From assembly GCA_002280555.1 (NCBI GenBank), contig NCEE01000010.1, forward strand, positions 62,001 to 126,000: a DNA stretch of 64,000 nt, given 5' to 3'. The notes under the pieces are model-generated. The model made no database searches, was not told where the DNA came from, and saw only the letters and a list, made by a program, of their open reading frames with translations. This DNA comes from Sphingomonas sp. 32-62-10 (lineage in GTDB: Bacteria > Pseudomonadota > Alphaproteobacteria > Sphingomonadales > Sphingomonadaceae). Both the position numbers and the translations under genes were made by a program. Of this stretch, positions 54,779 to 62,837 are shown one piece after another (position 1 is the first letter of the stretch; every line of letters begins with the position of its first letter).

Positions 54779-55738
54779 TTGGGACCCATCGACACACTTC
54801 TTTCCCCTGTCATCCTGTTTTTCGTACTTGGCGTGCTCGCCGCCGCCGTTCGCTCAGATCTTGCAATCCCCGAAGCCATGGCAAAGGCCATGTCGCTGTT
54901 TCTGATGGCCGCGATCGGCCTGAAAGGGGGTGTGCAGGTATCGGAAGCCGGTTTCAGCGGGGGAATGATTGCGGCAAGTGCGGCCGGATTGGTTCTCAGT
55001 TTCGTTCTGCCCTTCCTCGCCTTTGCCGCCTTGCGCAGCTTCGGACGGCTTGACACCCTCAACGCGGGAGCAGTCGCCGCCCATTATGGTTCGGTCAGCG
55101 TGGTGACCTTTGCAACTGCGAGCGAGGCGTTGACGCGGGGCGGCATCGCGCCAGCCGGCTACATGGTGGCGGTGCTGGCGGTGATGGAAACCCCTGCCAT
55201 TGTATCGGGAATGCTACTTGCGAAGCGTGGTAACCAGGGGCAGCCGCGCACCGGCGGGCATTTGTGGCGCGAGGTGTTCTTCAACGGCTCGGTGGTGCTC
55301 TTGCTTGGCGCCTTCGCCATTGGAGCGATCGTAGGCAAAGCGAAATATGAACCGATCGCCCCGATGTTCACCGGGCTCTGGTCGGGCATCCTGTGCCTGT
55401 TCCTGCTGGACATGGGGCTGATCGCGGTTCGGCGGCTGCGCGACAGCCAAGCAATAACGCTCCGCCTCGCGATCCTTGGGGTTGCATTGCCCATTATCAA
55501 CGGCTTGATCGGCGCGATCGTTGCACGGCTTGTCGGCCTTGACGTTGGAAGCGCGGCGGCGCTGTCGATCCTCGCGGCAAGTGCCTCCTATATTGCGGTT
55601 CCAGCGGCAATGCGGCTCGCCCTGCCCAAGGCCGACGCCGGCATTTACCTGTCGATGAGCCTTGCCATTACCTTCCCGTTCAATATCGTTTTCGGCATTC
55701 CCCTGTTCATCGCGCTGTCGACGGCGCTGGCGAGGTAA
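54779..55738 (+). CDS. SbtA-family sodium-dependent bicarbonate transporter-like permease
   Basis: A 319-aa protein with about ten helices in two inverted halves. FLMAAIGLKGGVQVSEAGF, AAHYGSVSVVTFATA and the second-half AAALSILAASASYIAVPAAMRLALPKADAGIYLSMSLAITFPFNIVFGIPLF are SbtA hallmarks. TTG at 54779 with GAGGAG seven bases upstream is the best start; the earlier in-frame ATG at 54713 gives a cysteine-rich leader unlike the family. Followed three bases later by a PII-like gene. Bicarbonate is the inferred substrate. Confidence 0.88.
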   Translation: MGPIDTLLSPVILFFVLGVLAAAVRSDLAIPEAMAKAMSLFLMAAIGLKGGVQVSEAGFSGGMIAASAAGLVLSFVLPFLAFAALRSFGRLDTLNAGAVAAHYGSVSVVTFATASEALTRGGIAPAGYMVAVLAVMETPAIVSGMLLAKRGNQGQPRTGGHLWREVFFNGSVVLLLGAFAIGAIVGKAKYEPIAPMFTGLWSGILCLFLLDMGLIAVRRLRDSQAITLRLAILGVALPIINGLIGAIVARLVGLDVGSAAALSILAASASYIAVPAAMRLALPKADAGIYLSMSLAITFPFNIVFGIPLFIALSTALAR

Positions 55739-55740
55739 CC

Positions 55741-56049
55741 ATGACTGAACTCGTGCAGCGCAAACGGCTGGAAATCATCGCCGATCTTGAGTTCGCTGAC
55801 TGGTTGGCGGACGAAGCCGACGCCGTCGGCATCACGCATTTCACGATCGTGCCGACGCTCGGTGGGAAAGGTGCCCATGGGCGCTGGCGCAACGATGGCG
55901 TGGGTGGTCAGGGAAAATGCCTGTTCATCACCGTAACGAGCGGCATTCGGGCAAGTGCGCTGATTGACCGAATTGGGCCGTTGCTATCAGACTATCGCAT
56001 GGTGCTGGATCTAGCCGACGTCGAGGTGGTGCGGGGCGATCGCTTCTGA
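55741..56049 (+). CDS. PII-like regulatory protein (SbtB-like)
   Basis: A 102-aa protein with a PII-like ferredoxin fold (RKRLEIIADLEFADWLADEADAVGITHFTIVPTLGGKGAHGRW in the T-loop region, KCLFITVTSG). In cyanobacteria SbtB binds cAMP and adenine nucleotides and controls SbtA. Tight linkage to the permease supports the same role here. Confidence 0.82.
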   Translation: MTELVQRKRLEIIADLEFADWLADEADAVGITHFTIVPTLGGKGAHGRWRNDGVGGQGKCLFITVTSGIRASALIDRIGPLLSDYRMVLDLADVEVVRGDRF

Positions 56050-56070
56050 TCGCATCCGCGTCACCACCCC

Positions 56071-57295
56071 TTACGCAACGTCCCGCAACGGTTGCACCGG
56101 CGGCAAAACCATCTCGAACACGGCGCCGCCCCCGGCACGCGGGCGCAAGGTCGCCTGGCCGTGATGCGCAACGGCAATCGCGCGCACCACCGACAGGCCA
56201 AGCCCCGATCCGCCGCTAACCCGCGCACGTGACATCTCGGCGCGCCAGAAGCGCTCGAACGCGCGTGCCGCCGCCGCCTCACTCAACCCCGGCCCGCGAT
56301 CGAGCACGCGCAACACCACCGATCCGTCGTGAAAACTCGTCTCGACCTCCAATGGCCCGCTGTCGGGGGCATATCGAATCGCATTGCTCAGCACCGCTAC
56401 CAGCGCCTGACGCAGCCGGGCAGCATCGCCGAGCATCGGCGCGTGCGCCAGATTGCAGATCACGGTGAGCCCGGCGGCTTCGAGATCGGGTCGCATGGCC
56501 TCGATCGTCGGTCGCACCTCATCGGCCAGGTCAATCGTCGCCACTTCAAGCACCAGCTGGTTTGAGTTAACAAGGCTGATCGTCCGCAAATCATCGACCA
56601 GCCCGGTCAGCGCATCGACCTGGTGAATCAAGCTGTCGATCTGCCGGGCGTCGGGCGCGAAGACGCCGTCCTGAATGCCGTGCAGCCGCCCGCTTAACAC
56701 GGTCAGCGGCGTGCGCAGTTCGTGCGCGATGGCGGCAGTGCTTTCCTTCAACTCACGCTCGGCATGCTCCAGCGACTCGGCCATCGCGTTGAAATCCTGG
56801 GTCAGCTGGTCTTCCTCGATCGAGGCGAAGCGCACTGACGTGGCCCGCGCATCGAGCCGCCCCTCGGCCACCGCGCGTGCCGCAGCGGCTACGTCGTTCA
56901 GCCCGCCCCCCACCCGCCGCAACAGAATCGCACCGACGCCGAATGCACCCAGCGCCGCCGTTACGGTGAAGATGAACAACGCAATGAACGATCTGTTTAT
57001 AATATCTTGCTGGATCACCTTATGATCCCTCAACAGCGCGCGGATCTGATCGGGCTCTGGTACCCGCCCCGCCTCGAATGCGACGCCGGCCTTGCGCGCT
57101 TCGGGCGACAACGAATCCAGGATGCGCGTTTGCTCAAAAATGTCGTAAATCCAGGATGCGCGTTTGCTCAAAAATGTCGTAAATCTGGGATTCGGTGATG
57201 ACGATCGCCGCGCAAATGAGCACCGATACCGCCAGCACCGTGGCAAGCTGAGTTGAGAGCAACCATCGCTTGCTCAACCGCGCGCGCCAGCTCAC
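56071..57295 (-). pseudogene. Sensor histidine kinase, frame broken by a 34-bp tandem duplication
   Basis: The downstream part encodes a HAMP region, HisKA with AAIAHELRTPLTVLSGRLHG, and an ATPase domain (VLSNAIRYAPDSG, DRGPGLSEAA, GSGLGLSVVRAIAVAHHG). The natural start is a GTG at 57295 overlapping the response-regulator stop (GTGA), giving RLSKRWLLSTQLATVLAVSVLICAAIVITESQIYDIFEQTRILD, a good first membrane helix. After that the 34-base duplication shifts the frame and translation stops at LRHF. Removing one copy gives an uninterrupted 396-aa kinase, which shows the duplication is recent. Whether it is a real mutation, a phase-variable state or an assembly error cannot be told. Confidence 0.88.
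57115..57182 (-). repeat. Perfect 34-bp tandem duplication
   Basis: Two identical copies, 57115-57148 and 57149-57182, each starting ATCCAGGATGCGCG. The unit is 34 bases, not a multiple of three, and lies in the periplasmic sensor region of the kinase. Confidence 0.97.
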
Positions 57296-58011
57296 GCCGC
57301 TTCCAACCTATATCCGATACCGCGCACCCCCGCACACAGCCCGACAGCGCCAGCGGCCTCCAGCTTGCGGCGGAGCTTGCTCATATGGCTATCAACCGTG
57401 CGTTCGAGCGCATCCCCCTCGGGCAGGCACGCATCGAGCAATGCCGCACGGGTGAATACGCGCGACGGGCTGCGCGCCAGATGCGCGAGCAAGCGATATT
57501 CGGTCAGCGTCAGATCGAGCGTCGCCGGCGCGTCGCCACCCGTCACGCGAGCGATATAGGCTTCGGGGTCAATTTCGATCGGCCCCCAACGGATCGTGCG
57601 ATCCCCCGCGTTTTCACCGCGGACCCGCCGCAGCACGGCCTTGACGCGCGCAACCACTTCAAGCGGGTTGAACGGCTTGATGACATAATCATCGGCACCG
57701 AGACTAAGCGCGAGCAGCTTGTCGAGATCTTCCGCGCGCGCTGTCGCCATGATGACCGGGGTACCACCGCGTCGGCGAATTTCACCCAGCACGGCCACCC
57801 CATCCAGCTTGGGCATCTGCACATCGAGCAGCACCAGATCGGGCCGCAGCGTCTGGTGATGCATCAGCGCGACCTCACCATCGCCCGCCGTGACGGTGCG
57901 AAACCCCTCCCGGTCGAGATAGGCCGTCAGGATTTGCGCAATATCGGCATCATCCTCGGCAATCAGGATCAGCGCGTTATCGGTCGGTCGGTTCTGGCTG
58001 GCGTCAGTCAT
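57292..58011 (-). CDS. OmpR-family response regulator (BaeR-like)
   Basis: A 239-aa two-domain regulator. Receiver residues: acidic pair in IAEDDADIAQIL, phospho-Asp in PDLVLLDVQMPKLDG, Thr/Ala switch in VIMATARAED, Lys in GADDYVIKPFNP. The winged-helix domain includes LDLTLTEYRLLAHLARSPSRVFTRAALLDACLP and VDSHMSKLRRKLE. Its partner kinase, overlapping by four bases, is frameshifted. Confidence 0.94.
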   Translation of the reverse strand: MTDASQNRPTDNALILIAEDDADIAQILTAYLDREGFRTVTAGDGEVALMHHQTLRPDLVLLDVQMPKLDGVAVLGEIRRRGGTPVIMATARAEDLDKLLALSLGADDYVIKPFNPLEVVARVKAVLRRVRGENAGDRTIRWGPIEIDPEAYIARVTGGDAPATLDLTLTEYRLLAHLARSPSRVFTRAALLDACLPEGDALERTVDSHMSKLRRKLEAAGAVGLCAGVRGIGYRLEAA

Positions 58012-58118
58012 CGCTCATCCTCTGGCGGCACGCGTATCATGCGCATCAGTGCCATAATCTCCAGCCCCGGCTTTGCGATTGCATGGGGCAAGTGTGGAGA
58101 TTGGGTGGAGGGGGGAGG

Positions 58119-59063
58119 CTAGGCGACCGCAATCCCCGCCAGCACCGCGTTCCATGCCGCGATCTCATCGTCGTAACGTTCGATCACCCGCAGGTCGCTG
58201 GCGGTGCCGGTAGCGGGGTCGACCGTCACCGATCCGCGCCATTCGACCGTCGCATTGCCCGAAAGCGTCACCATGCCGTCACGCGTGGCGGATGCGCGGA
58301 CCATGCCGCCACGGTTGAAGACGGTGAGCGGGTTGTCGTAGGCGATCCGCCCGGTCAGGCAGGCCGCGAAGGTCGATGCGGCCATCGCGCTGCCGCAACT
58401 GTTGGTGAGCCCCACCCCGCGTTCAAAGGTACGGACGAACAGATCGGCCCCGCGCTGCTCGACGAAGGAAACATTGGCGCGGTTGGGCAGCCAATCGGGC
58501 GCGGCTTCGCATACCGCGCCGATCGCGCTCAGTTCGGCATCGTCGATCGTATCCACAAAGCTGATCAGGTGCGGGTTCGGGATCGCCACTGCGGTGAACA
58601 ATCGGTCGCTCGGCAAGCCCGGCACGAGGGCATCGACCACGTGGGTTGGCCCCACCAGCGGCCAGCGCGTCAAATCCAGATCGGCCGGCCCGGCCGTCTC
58701 CCTTACGGTGAATACTCCCGGCGCCAGATCAGCATCGCGGGCAACCTCAGCCGTGCTTGTCTTCAGCTGCACCGTCGCCTGGGCCACCCCCAACGCCTCA
58801 AACCCCGCCCGCGCCACGCACCGTAAGCCGTTCAAACACGTCTCTGCTTCGGAACCATCCGAATTAAACATCCGCATCGCGAATAAAATCGTTTTATTAC
58901 AATTATTTAGTAGTAGAATGCCGTCGCCGCCCACCGGCCCCGCCCGGTCTGCCAGCGCGCGCGCCACGACCGCCCATTCGCCGTCGGACAGCACCATTCC
59001 ACGTGCATCGATCAGCGGAAAATCATTGCCCGATCCGTGGCACTTGATGAAATCGATCTGCAT
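58119..59063 (-). CDS. dapF: Diaminopimelate epimerase
   Basis: A 314-aa enzyme making meso-diaminopimelate for lysine and peptidoglycan. FIKCHGSGNDFPLIDAR is the DapF N-terminus and MFNSDGSEAETCLNGLRCVAR and GLTNSCGSAMAAS carry the two catalytic cysteines. Both motifs deviate from the common CGNGxRC and ACGTGA forms (L for G, S-A for T-G). ATG at 59063 chosen as it gives the standard start. Some DapF relatives have other epimerase substrates. Confidence 0.88.
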   Translation of the reverse strand: MQIDFIKCHGSGNDFPLIDARGMVLSDGEWAVVARALADRAGPVGGDGILLLNNCNKTILFAMRMFNSDGSEAETCLNGLRCVARAGFEALGVAQATVQLKTSTAEVARDADLAPGVFTVRETAGPADLDLTRWPLVGPTHVVDALVPGLPSDRLFTAVAIPNPHLISFVDTIDDAELSAIGAVCEAAPDWLPNRANVSFVEQRGADLFVRTFERGVGLTNSCGSAMAASTFAACLTGRIAYDNPLTVFNRGGMVRASATRDGMVTLSGNATVEWRGSVTVDPATGTASDLRVIERYDDEIAAWNAVLAGIAVA

Positions 59064-59105
59064 ATGCGGGTATATAGGATGGGGACCGGCAAAAGTCCCC
59101 AACCC

Positions 59106-59498
59106 TCACTTGGGCGGTGGCGGCAGGAAGTGATAGGCGCAGAGCTTGTTGCCATCGAGATCGCGGAAATAGGCGAAATAGGCGGGCGAATTGTCACCCC
59201 CGCGCGGGCCGGGATCACCTTCGTTGGTGGCCCCCAGCTCAAGTGCCTTGGCGTGGAACGCCGCCACCGCCTCACGGCTTTCCAGCCCGAATCCGGCCAG
59301 CGTGCCGTTGCCGATCGTCGCTTCATTGCCGTCATACGGCCCGAGCACCCCGAAAAGGCTCTTGCCCGGCCGCCCGTATAGCCGCCCGCCGCTCGGGTGA
59401 TTGAAGAACGTCTTCATCCCGATCGTTTCGAGAAGCGGATCATAAAAGGCTTTGGCGGCGTCGAGGTCGTTCGATCCGACGGTGGCATAATTGAGCAT
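59106..59498 (-). CDS. VOC-family (glyoxalase/bleomycin-resistance fold) protein
   Basis: A 130-aa protein starting MLNYATVGSNDLDAAKAFYDPLLETIGM, with ESREAVAAFHAKALELGATNEGDPGPRGG and YFRDLDGNKLCAYHFLP, the usual VOC pattern with possible metal ligands His/Glu. Substrate unknown. Confidence 0.88.
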   Translation of the reverse strand: MLNYATVGSNDLDAAKAFYDPLLETIGMKTFFNHPSGGRLYGRPGKSLFGVLGPYDGNEATIGNGTLAGFGLESREAVAAFHAKALELGATNEGDPGPRGGDNSPAYFAYFRDLDGNKLCAYHFLPPPPK

Positions 59499-59529
59499 GG
59501 CGATATCCCAGGTTCGGTAGAAATAAGGA

Positions 59530-60192
59530 TCAGGCGAAAGTGGCGACGAGCGCCTTTTCGGCGGTTACGATCGGCGTGAAGCTCGGCCGCGCGAGGATCG
59601 CGTCGACATAAGCTGCCGTCTTCGGCCAGCGTGCCGGGTCGATCACCAGATTGGCGTGATCGAGGTTCACGAACGGGCTGCACACCGAAATATCCGCCAG
59701 CGTGATCCGGTCCTCGACCAGAAATCCGCTCGCGGGGATCACGCCCTCGAGATAATCGAGCAATGGCGGCAGTTCGACATCTGCAGCATTGGCGGCAATC
59801 GCCTCGTCAAAGGGTCGCTTGAGCATCTTGGGCAGCAGGAACCGGTTCGAAAAAATCTTGGCGGCGACCGCAAAGAAAATCGAATCGGCAAATTCCTCGA
59901 ACCAGATCGTGCGGCCATGCGCGATCGGCGCCTTAGGGATCAGATTAGCCTCGGGGAATTTGGCCTCGAGATAAGCGCAAATCGCTGTCGAATCCGAAAT
60001 ACAAAAGTCCGCGCCATTATCGGCACCGGGATCACGAAAGCCGGGGATCTTCCCGAACGGGCTTGCTTCCGAAAACGCCGGGCCACCACGACCAAGGCCA
60101 GCGGGCTCGAGCGTCAGCGTGAGGCCCTTTTCGGCGGCAAACGCCATCACTTTGCGAACGAAGGGCGAAATGGTTGACCCGTAAACGATCAT
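59530..60192 (-). CDS. Glutathione S-transferase family protein
   Basis: A 220-aa protein with the thioredoxin-fold N-domain (YGSTISPFVRKVMAFAAEKGL, SPFGKIPGFRD, ISDSTAICAYLEAKFP) and a helical C-domain (VEDRITLADISVCSPFVNLDHANL). The Ser/Thr near the N-terminus is the expected active-site residue. The 117 bases upstream to the DUF6456 gene hold nothing I recognise. Confidence 0.9.
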   Translation of the reverse strand: MIVYGSTISPFVRKVMAFAAEKGLTLTLEPAGLGRGGPAFSEASPFGKIPGFRDPGADNGADFCISDSTAICAYLEAKFPEANLIPKAPIAHGRTIWFEEFADSIFFAVAAKIFSNRFLLPKMLKRPFDEAIAANAADVELPPLLDYLEGVIPASGFLVEDRITLADISVCSPFVNLDHANLVIDPARWPKTAAYVDAILARPSFTPIVTAEKALVATFA

Positions 60193-60309
60193 GGAAGCTC
60201 TCCCTTGATGGCTATCATTGTTGTCGACTGTGCTAGCCGATTAGGTTGCAGATCGCCACCGTTTTTGCGGACTTGCCGAGCCCCAAAATCATTAAGGGCG
60301 CGGCCTCGT

Positions 60310-60816
60310 TCAACGCAGCTGATAATGCGCCGCGACCCGATTAAGCGCGAGGCATAGCACCAGCTTGCCCGCCCGCGCTGGCCATCCAAGCGCCTTTTCG
60401 GCCATCGGCAAGCCTTCACCAGCACACACCACGCGCCACAACACGTCACTCAAGCCCGGCCCTGCGGCATCGATGGCAGCATCGAAGCGGCGCTTGGCCG
60501 CGATTTGCGCCAGCGTCGGATCATCGACGCTTGGCGCACCCCGCCAGCCGCGGGCGATGGGCGCCGCTTCCCACCGCATCGTGACACTGGGACCGAGCGA
60601 TGCCGTTTCGTAATCGGCGCGGAGTCGCTCGCCGGCTTCAAATTGTCGCGCATCGACCAGCCCCCGCGCCGCTAGCCATGCGAGCGGCGATTCCGCAAGA
60701 TTCACGGTTACGCTGCGGCGGCTCGGCAACGTCTTGCCCCCAGCTTGCGTACCGTTGGGCGGATTTGCGTTCACCGGGCCGAGAAGATCAATTTCGCGTT
60801 CCACCAATTCCCGCAT
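60310..60816 (-). CDS. DUF6456-domain protein (GafA C-terminal/GafZ-like)
   Basis: A 168-aa protein. Residues about 45-168 fit DUF6456: SPLAWLAARGLVDARQFEAGERLRADYETASLGPSVTMRWEA and AGPGLSDVLWRVVCAGEGLPMAEKALGWPARAGKLVLCLALNRVAAHY. From recollection of the family, this is the domain at the C-terminus of Rhodobacter GafA and in Caulobacter GafZ, activators of GTA genes that contact RNA polymerase. AGGAGG sits six bases before the ATG at 60816. The divergent neighbour is an XRE regulator, and the intergenic space holds the operator shared with the GTA promoter. Confidence 0.75.
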   Translation of the reverse strand: MRELVEREIDLLGPVNANPPNGTQAGGKTLPSRRSVTVNLAESPLAWLAARGLVDARQFEAGERLRADYETASLGPSVTMRWEAAPIARGWRGAPSVDDPTLAQIAAKRRFDAAIDAAGPGLSDVLWRVVCAGEGLPMAEKALGWPARAGKLVLCLALNRVAAHYQLR

Positions 60817-60890
60817 CGCCACCTCCTGCAGTCGCCGAGTCACCCTTCACATTTCCACGCTTGCCATAAAGGATGGTTTGTAGGAAAGTT

Positions 60891-60911
60891 GTTTTACCGA
60901 TTTGGTTATTT
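60891..60911. promoter_or_regulatory. Second copy of the GTA-type operator
   Basis: On the minus strand AAATAACCAAATCGGT followed by AAAAC; identical to the GTA copy at 15 of 16 core positions, with one perfect and one degenerate half-site. It lies 13 bases before the XRE start codon and 75 bases before the DUF6456 start codon. Confidence 0.7.
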
Positions 60912-60923
60912 TTGGGGTGCAAG

Positions 60924-61508
60924 ATGATCACCGCTATCCGTGAAGTCCGCCGCGCCAAGCACATGACTCTCGAGGATGTTGCCCGCGCCTGTGTTCCACC
61001 CACCACCGCGCAGACCATCGGTCGGCTCGAAACCGGGACGCGAACGGTGTCGGTCGGCTGGCTGAACCGGATCGCCGATGCGCTGGGTGTTACCGCAGCC
61101 GATCTGGTTGCGTTGCCCGATCGACCCGAGATCGCGGTCGCGGCAATCCTTGATGCATCGGGTGCGCATGCCCCCCGCCACCCCGCCGTGCTTGCTCCGC
61201 TGGCCGCGGCACCCGGTACGATCGGTATTACCGTCTCCACCAGCCTGGGTGACTACCGCGCCGGCGACGAAATCTGGTGCGAGCCGCTTGATCCCGCGCA
61301 TTTTGTCCGCGCGCTCAACCGCGACGTGCTCGTTCCCCGCGCGGCAGGCCGATTCCTGTTCGGGCGGCTGATCGGTCGGGAGGCCCCAGCTGGGGCAGGC
61401 ACGTCCGGCAAGCTGCAACTGCTCCCACTCGGCGCTGGCAATCGCCAGCAGGTGGTAGCAGACCCAGCCTGGATCGCCCAGGCTATCCGACTGGTACGCG
61501 CACTATAG
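60924..61508 (+). CDS. XRE-family regulator with repressor-like C-terminal domain
   Basis: A 194-aa protein. Residues about 3-60 are an XRE helix-turn-helix (IREVRRAKHMTLEDVARACVPPTTAQTIGRLETGTRTVSVGWLNRIADALGV). Residues about 110-190 (DYRAGDEIWCEPLDPAHFVRALNRDVLVPRAAGRFLFGRLIGR) resemble the S24/LexA-like dimerisation fold, with no clear Ser-Lys protease dyad. ATG at 60924 is preferred over 60873, which would start upstream of the operator. It is likely self-regulated and may control the DUF6456 gene and the GTA operon. Confidence 0.88.
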   Translation: MITAIREVRRAKHMTLEDVARACVPPTTAQTIGRLETGTRTVSVGWLNRIADALGVTAADLVALPDRPEIAVAAILDASGAHAPRHPAVLAPLAAAPGTIGITVSTSLGDYRAGDEIWCEPLDPAHFVRALNRDVLVPRAAGRFLFGRLIGREAPAGAGTSGKLQLLPLGAGNRQQVVADPAWIAQAIRLVRAL

Positions 61509-61527
61509 CGCCAGGATCGCAATGAAA

Positions 61528-61603
61528 TGGTGGGCGATGACGGGCTCGAACCGCCGACATTCTCGGTGTAAACGAGACGCTCTACCAACTGAGCTAATCG
61601 CCC
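61528..61603 (-). tRNA. tRNA-Val(TAC)
   Basis: On the minus strand GGGCGAT...ATCGCCC acceptor stem, D arm GCTCAGTTGGTAGAGC, anticodon loop TTTACAC between CTCG and CGAG (anticodon TAC), T arm GGCGGTTCGAGCCCGTC and an encoded CCA end. Confidence 0.97.
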
Positions 61604-61750
61604 GCCCCATGACGGGCAGACCTTCCCGTGCCAAACCGCAGCGGTTTCCGCAAGCCCCGTCCCCGCGCCGAGCATGCAAGATGATCAGCGAGCGGATGAT
61701 CGACTGTGCACATGCATCAGTGGCTGGAGCTAGTTTAGCGGCGAACCACC
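61604..61750. other. Gap between tRNA-Val and the MarR-type gene
   Basis: Contains the palindrome AAACCGC-A-GCGGTTT at 61633-61647, upstream of the tRNA, of unknown role. Nothing else recognised. Confidence 0.4.
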
Positions 61751-62695
61751 CTAAGCGATGATTGCCCCGATCCGTTTGGCCGCTCGCCAGTATTGATGCA
61801 TGCCATCGCGCGCCTTGGCGGATAGCTGCATATAGGCACGGCGACGATCGAAAGGATCAGCCTCGCGCTCAAACAGTCCCGCCTCGGTCATGCGGCTGAT
61901 CCATCGCAGCGCCGTGGTGGGTGCAACCGCCGCTGCGATGCATAGGCTCGACACCGAAACCCGCGCCTGTTCAAGATCGGCAGCACACAGATCGAGCAGC
62001 ATATCCCAGGCGGGATCCTCAAAAAGGCCCTCACCGAAAAACTGATCCCGCAGTCGGCGTCCCCGGATCACCTGGCGGATTTGCGCGGCCGTCACGGGAA
62101 CATCGTCGCCGTCGTCGGGACCACGATAGGCCACTGCCCGATCGCCCAGCATCGACGGTCGCAGCCCACCTTGATCAGCCCTGGTCAATCGCGAAAGCGT
62201 CTCCGCAATGCGCGCGACTTCGGCGTTCAGCTTGCTGAGTCGTTCCGAATCACGGTAGCGATCATCATTACCCTGTCGCACCCTGCCGCCGCCGACATGG
62301 GCGAACGCAATCACCAGGGCCGCCACGCGTTCAGCGATTGACGGGGCACACAGCAGTTGCACATTGCCGTCAAAAAGGCATGCGGTCACTTCATCAATCT
62401 GGCTATCATCAAGCGCGATGACGACCGACGCGCCGTTGACCGAACGCCATGCCACAACCGCATCCAGTGCGCCGCCCAACGTATCGCCAGCGCTGCCCGC
62501 CTCGATCAGCACGCCGTCAATCACTGGGCCTTGCGTAAGCACGGCCGTCGCTTCGCTCAACGATACTGGGCCAATCATCCGGGCACCTGCCAGCACCAGC
62601 GCTTCCTGCCCTTCCCGGATATGCCCGGCAGCCTCCCCGATCAGCAGCACCGCTGGTTGCGGCCGATAGTCCGGTTGGTTCAACGCGTCGTTCAT
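61751..62695 (-). CDS. MarR-type winged-helix regulator with N-terminal receiver-like domain
   Basis: A 314-aa protein. Residues about 15-130 look like a degenerate receiver or Rossmann-like domain (AVLLIGEAAGHIREGQEALVLAGARMIGPVSLSEA, DGVLIEAG, VVIALDDSQIDEVTACL) without the usual acidic pocket. Residues about 225-314 form a winged helix (DMLLDLCAADLEQARVSVSSLCIAAAVAPTTALRWISRMTEAGLFEREADPFDRRRAYMQLSAKARDGM) typical of MarR proteins. GGAGCAAGGG precedes the ATG. Regulon unknown. Confidence 0.83.
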   Translation of the reverse strand: MNDALNQPDYRPQPAVLLIGEAAGHIREGQEALVLAGARMIGPVSLSEATAVLTQGPVIDGVLIEAGSAGDTLGGALDAVVAWRSVNGASVVIALDDSQIDEVTACLFDGNVQLLCAPSIAERVAALVIAFAHVGGGRVRQGNDDRYRDSERLSKLNAEVARIAETLSRLTRADQGGLRPSMLGDRAVAYRGPDDGDDVPVTAAQIRQVIRGRRLRDQFFGEGLFEDPAWDMLLDLCAADLEQARVSVSSLCIAAAVAPTTALRWISRMTEAGLFEREADPFDRRRAYMQLSAKARDGMHQYWRAAKRIGAIIA

Positions 62696-62702
62696 GCCCT
62701 TG

Positions 62703-62774
62703 CTCCATTGTTCATGGAGACCATCATACGCAATTCACGCATGGGGATACGTAACGATCGCTCCTAAATGGAGC
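62703..62774. promoter_or_regulatory. Two related inverted repeats upstream of the MarR-type gene
   Basis: CTCCAT-TGTTC-ATGGAG (62703-62719) and GCTCC-TAAAT-GGAGC (62760-62774) share the CTCC/GGAG arms. Likely operators for self-regulation. They also lie upstream of nothing else, since pntB points the same way. Confidence 0.5.
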
Positions 62775-62837
62775 CAAACACATGATCTTGCGTATTAAAC
62801 GCACCGAAACGGATGCATTCCGACGCCGGACGAGCGA

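Noticed and set aside
54601..55062. Minus-strand open frame overlapping sbtA
   Set aside because: Basic low-complexity translation antisense to a clear SbtA-family gene.
57115..57182. Minimal CRISPR array
   Set aside because: Two copies directly adjacent with no spacer, inside a coding gene; it is a tandem duplication.
56071..57246. Histidine kinase starting in the shifted frame at 57246
   Set aside because: The N-terminal translation is a cysteine/arginine-rich stretch without a membrane helix; the natural GTG start at 57295 in the other frame gives a proper first helix, so the gene is broken by the duplication.
34820..61603. The tRNA-Ser and tRNA-Val genes as integration sites of an island
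   Set aside because: No integrase is nearby and I see no repeated tRNA 3' ends in the window.
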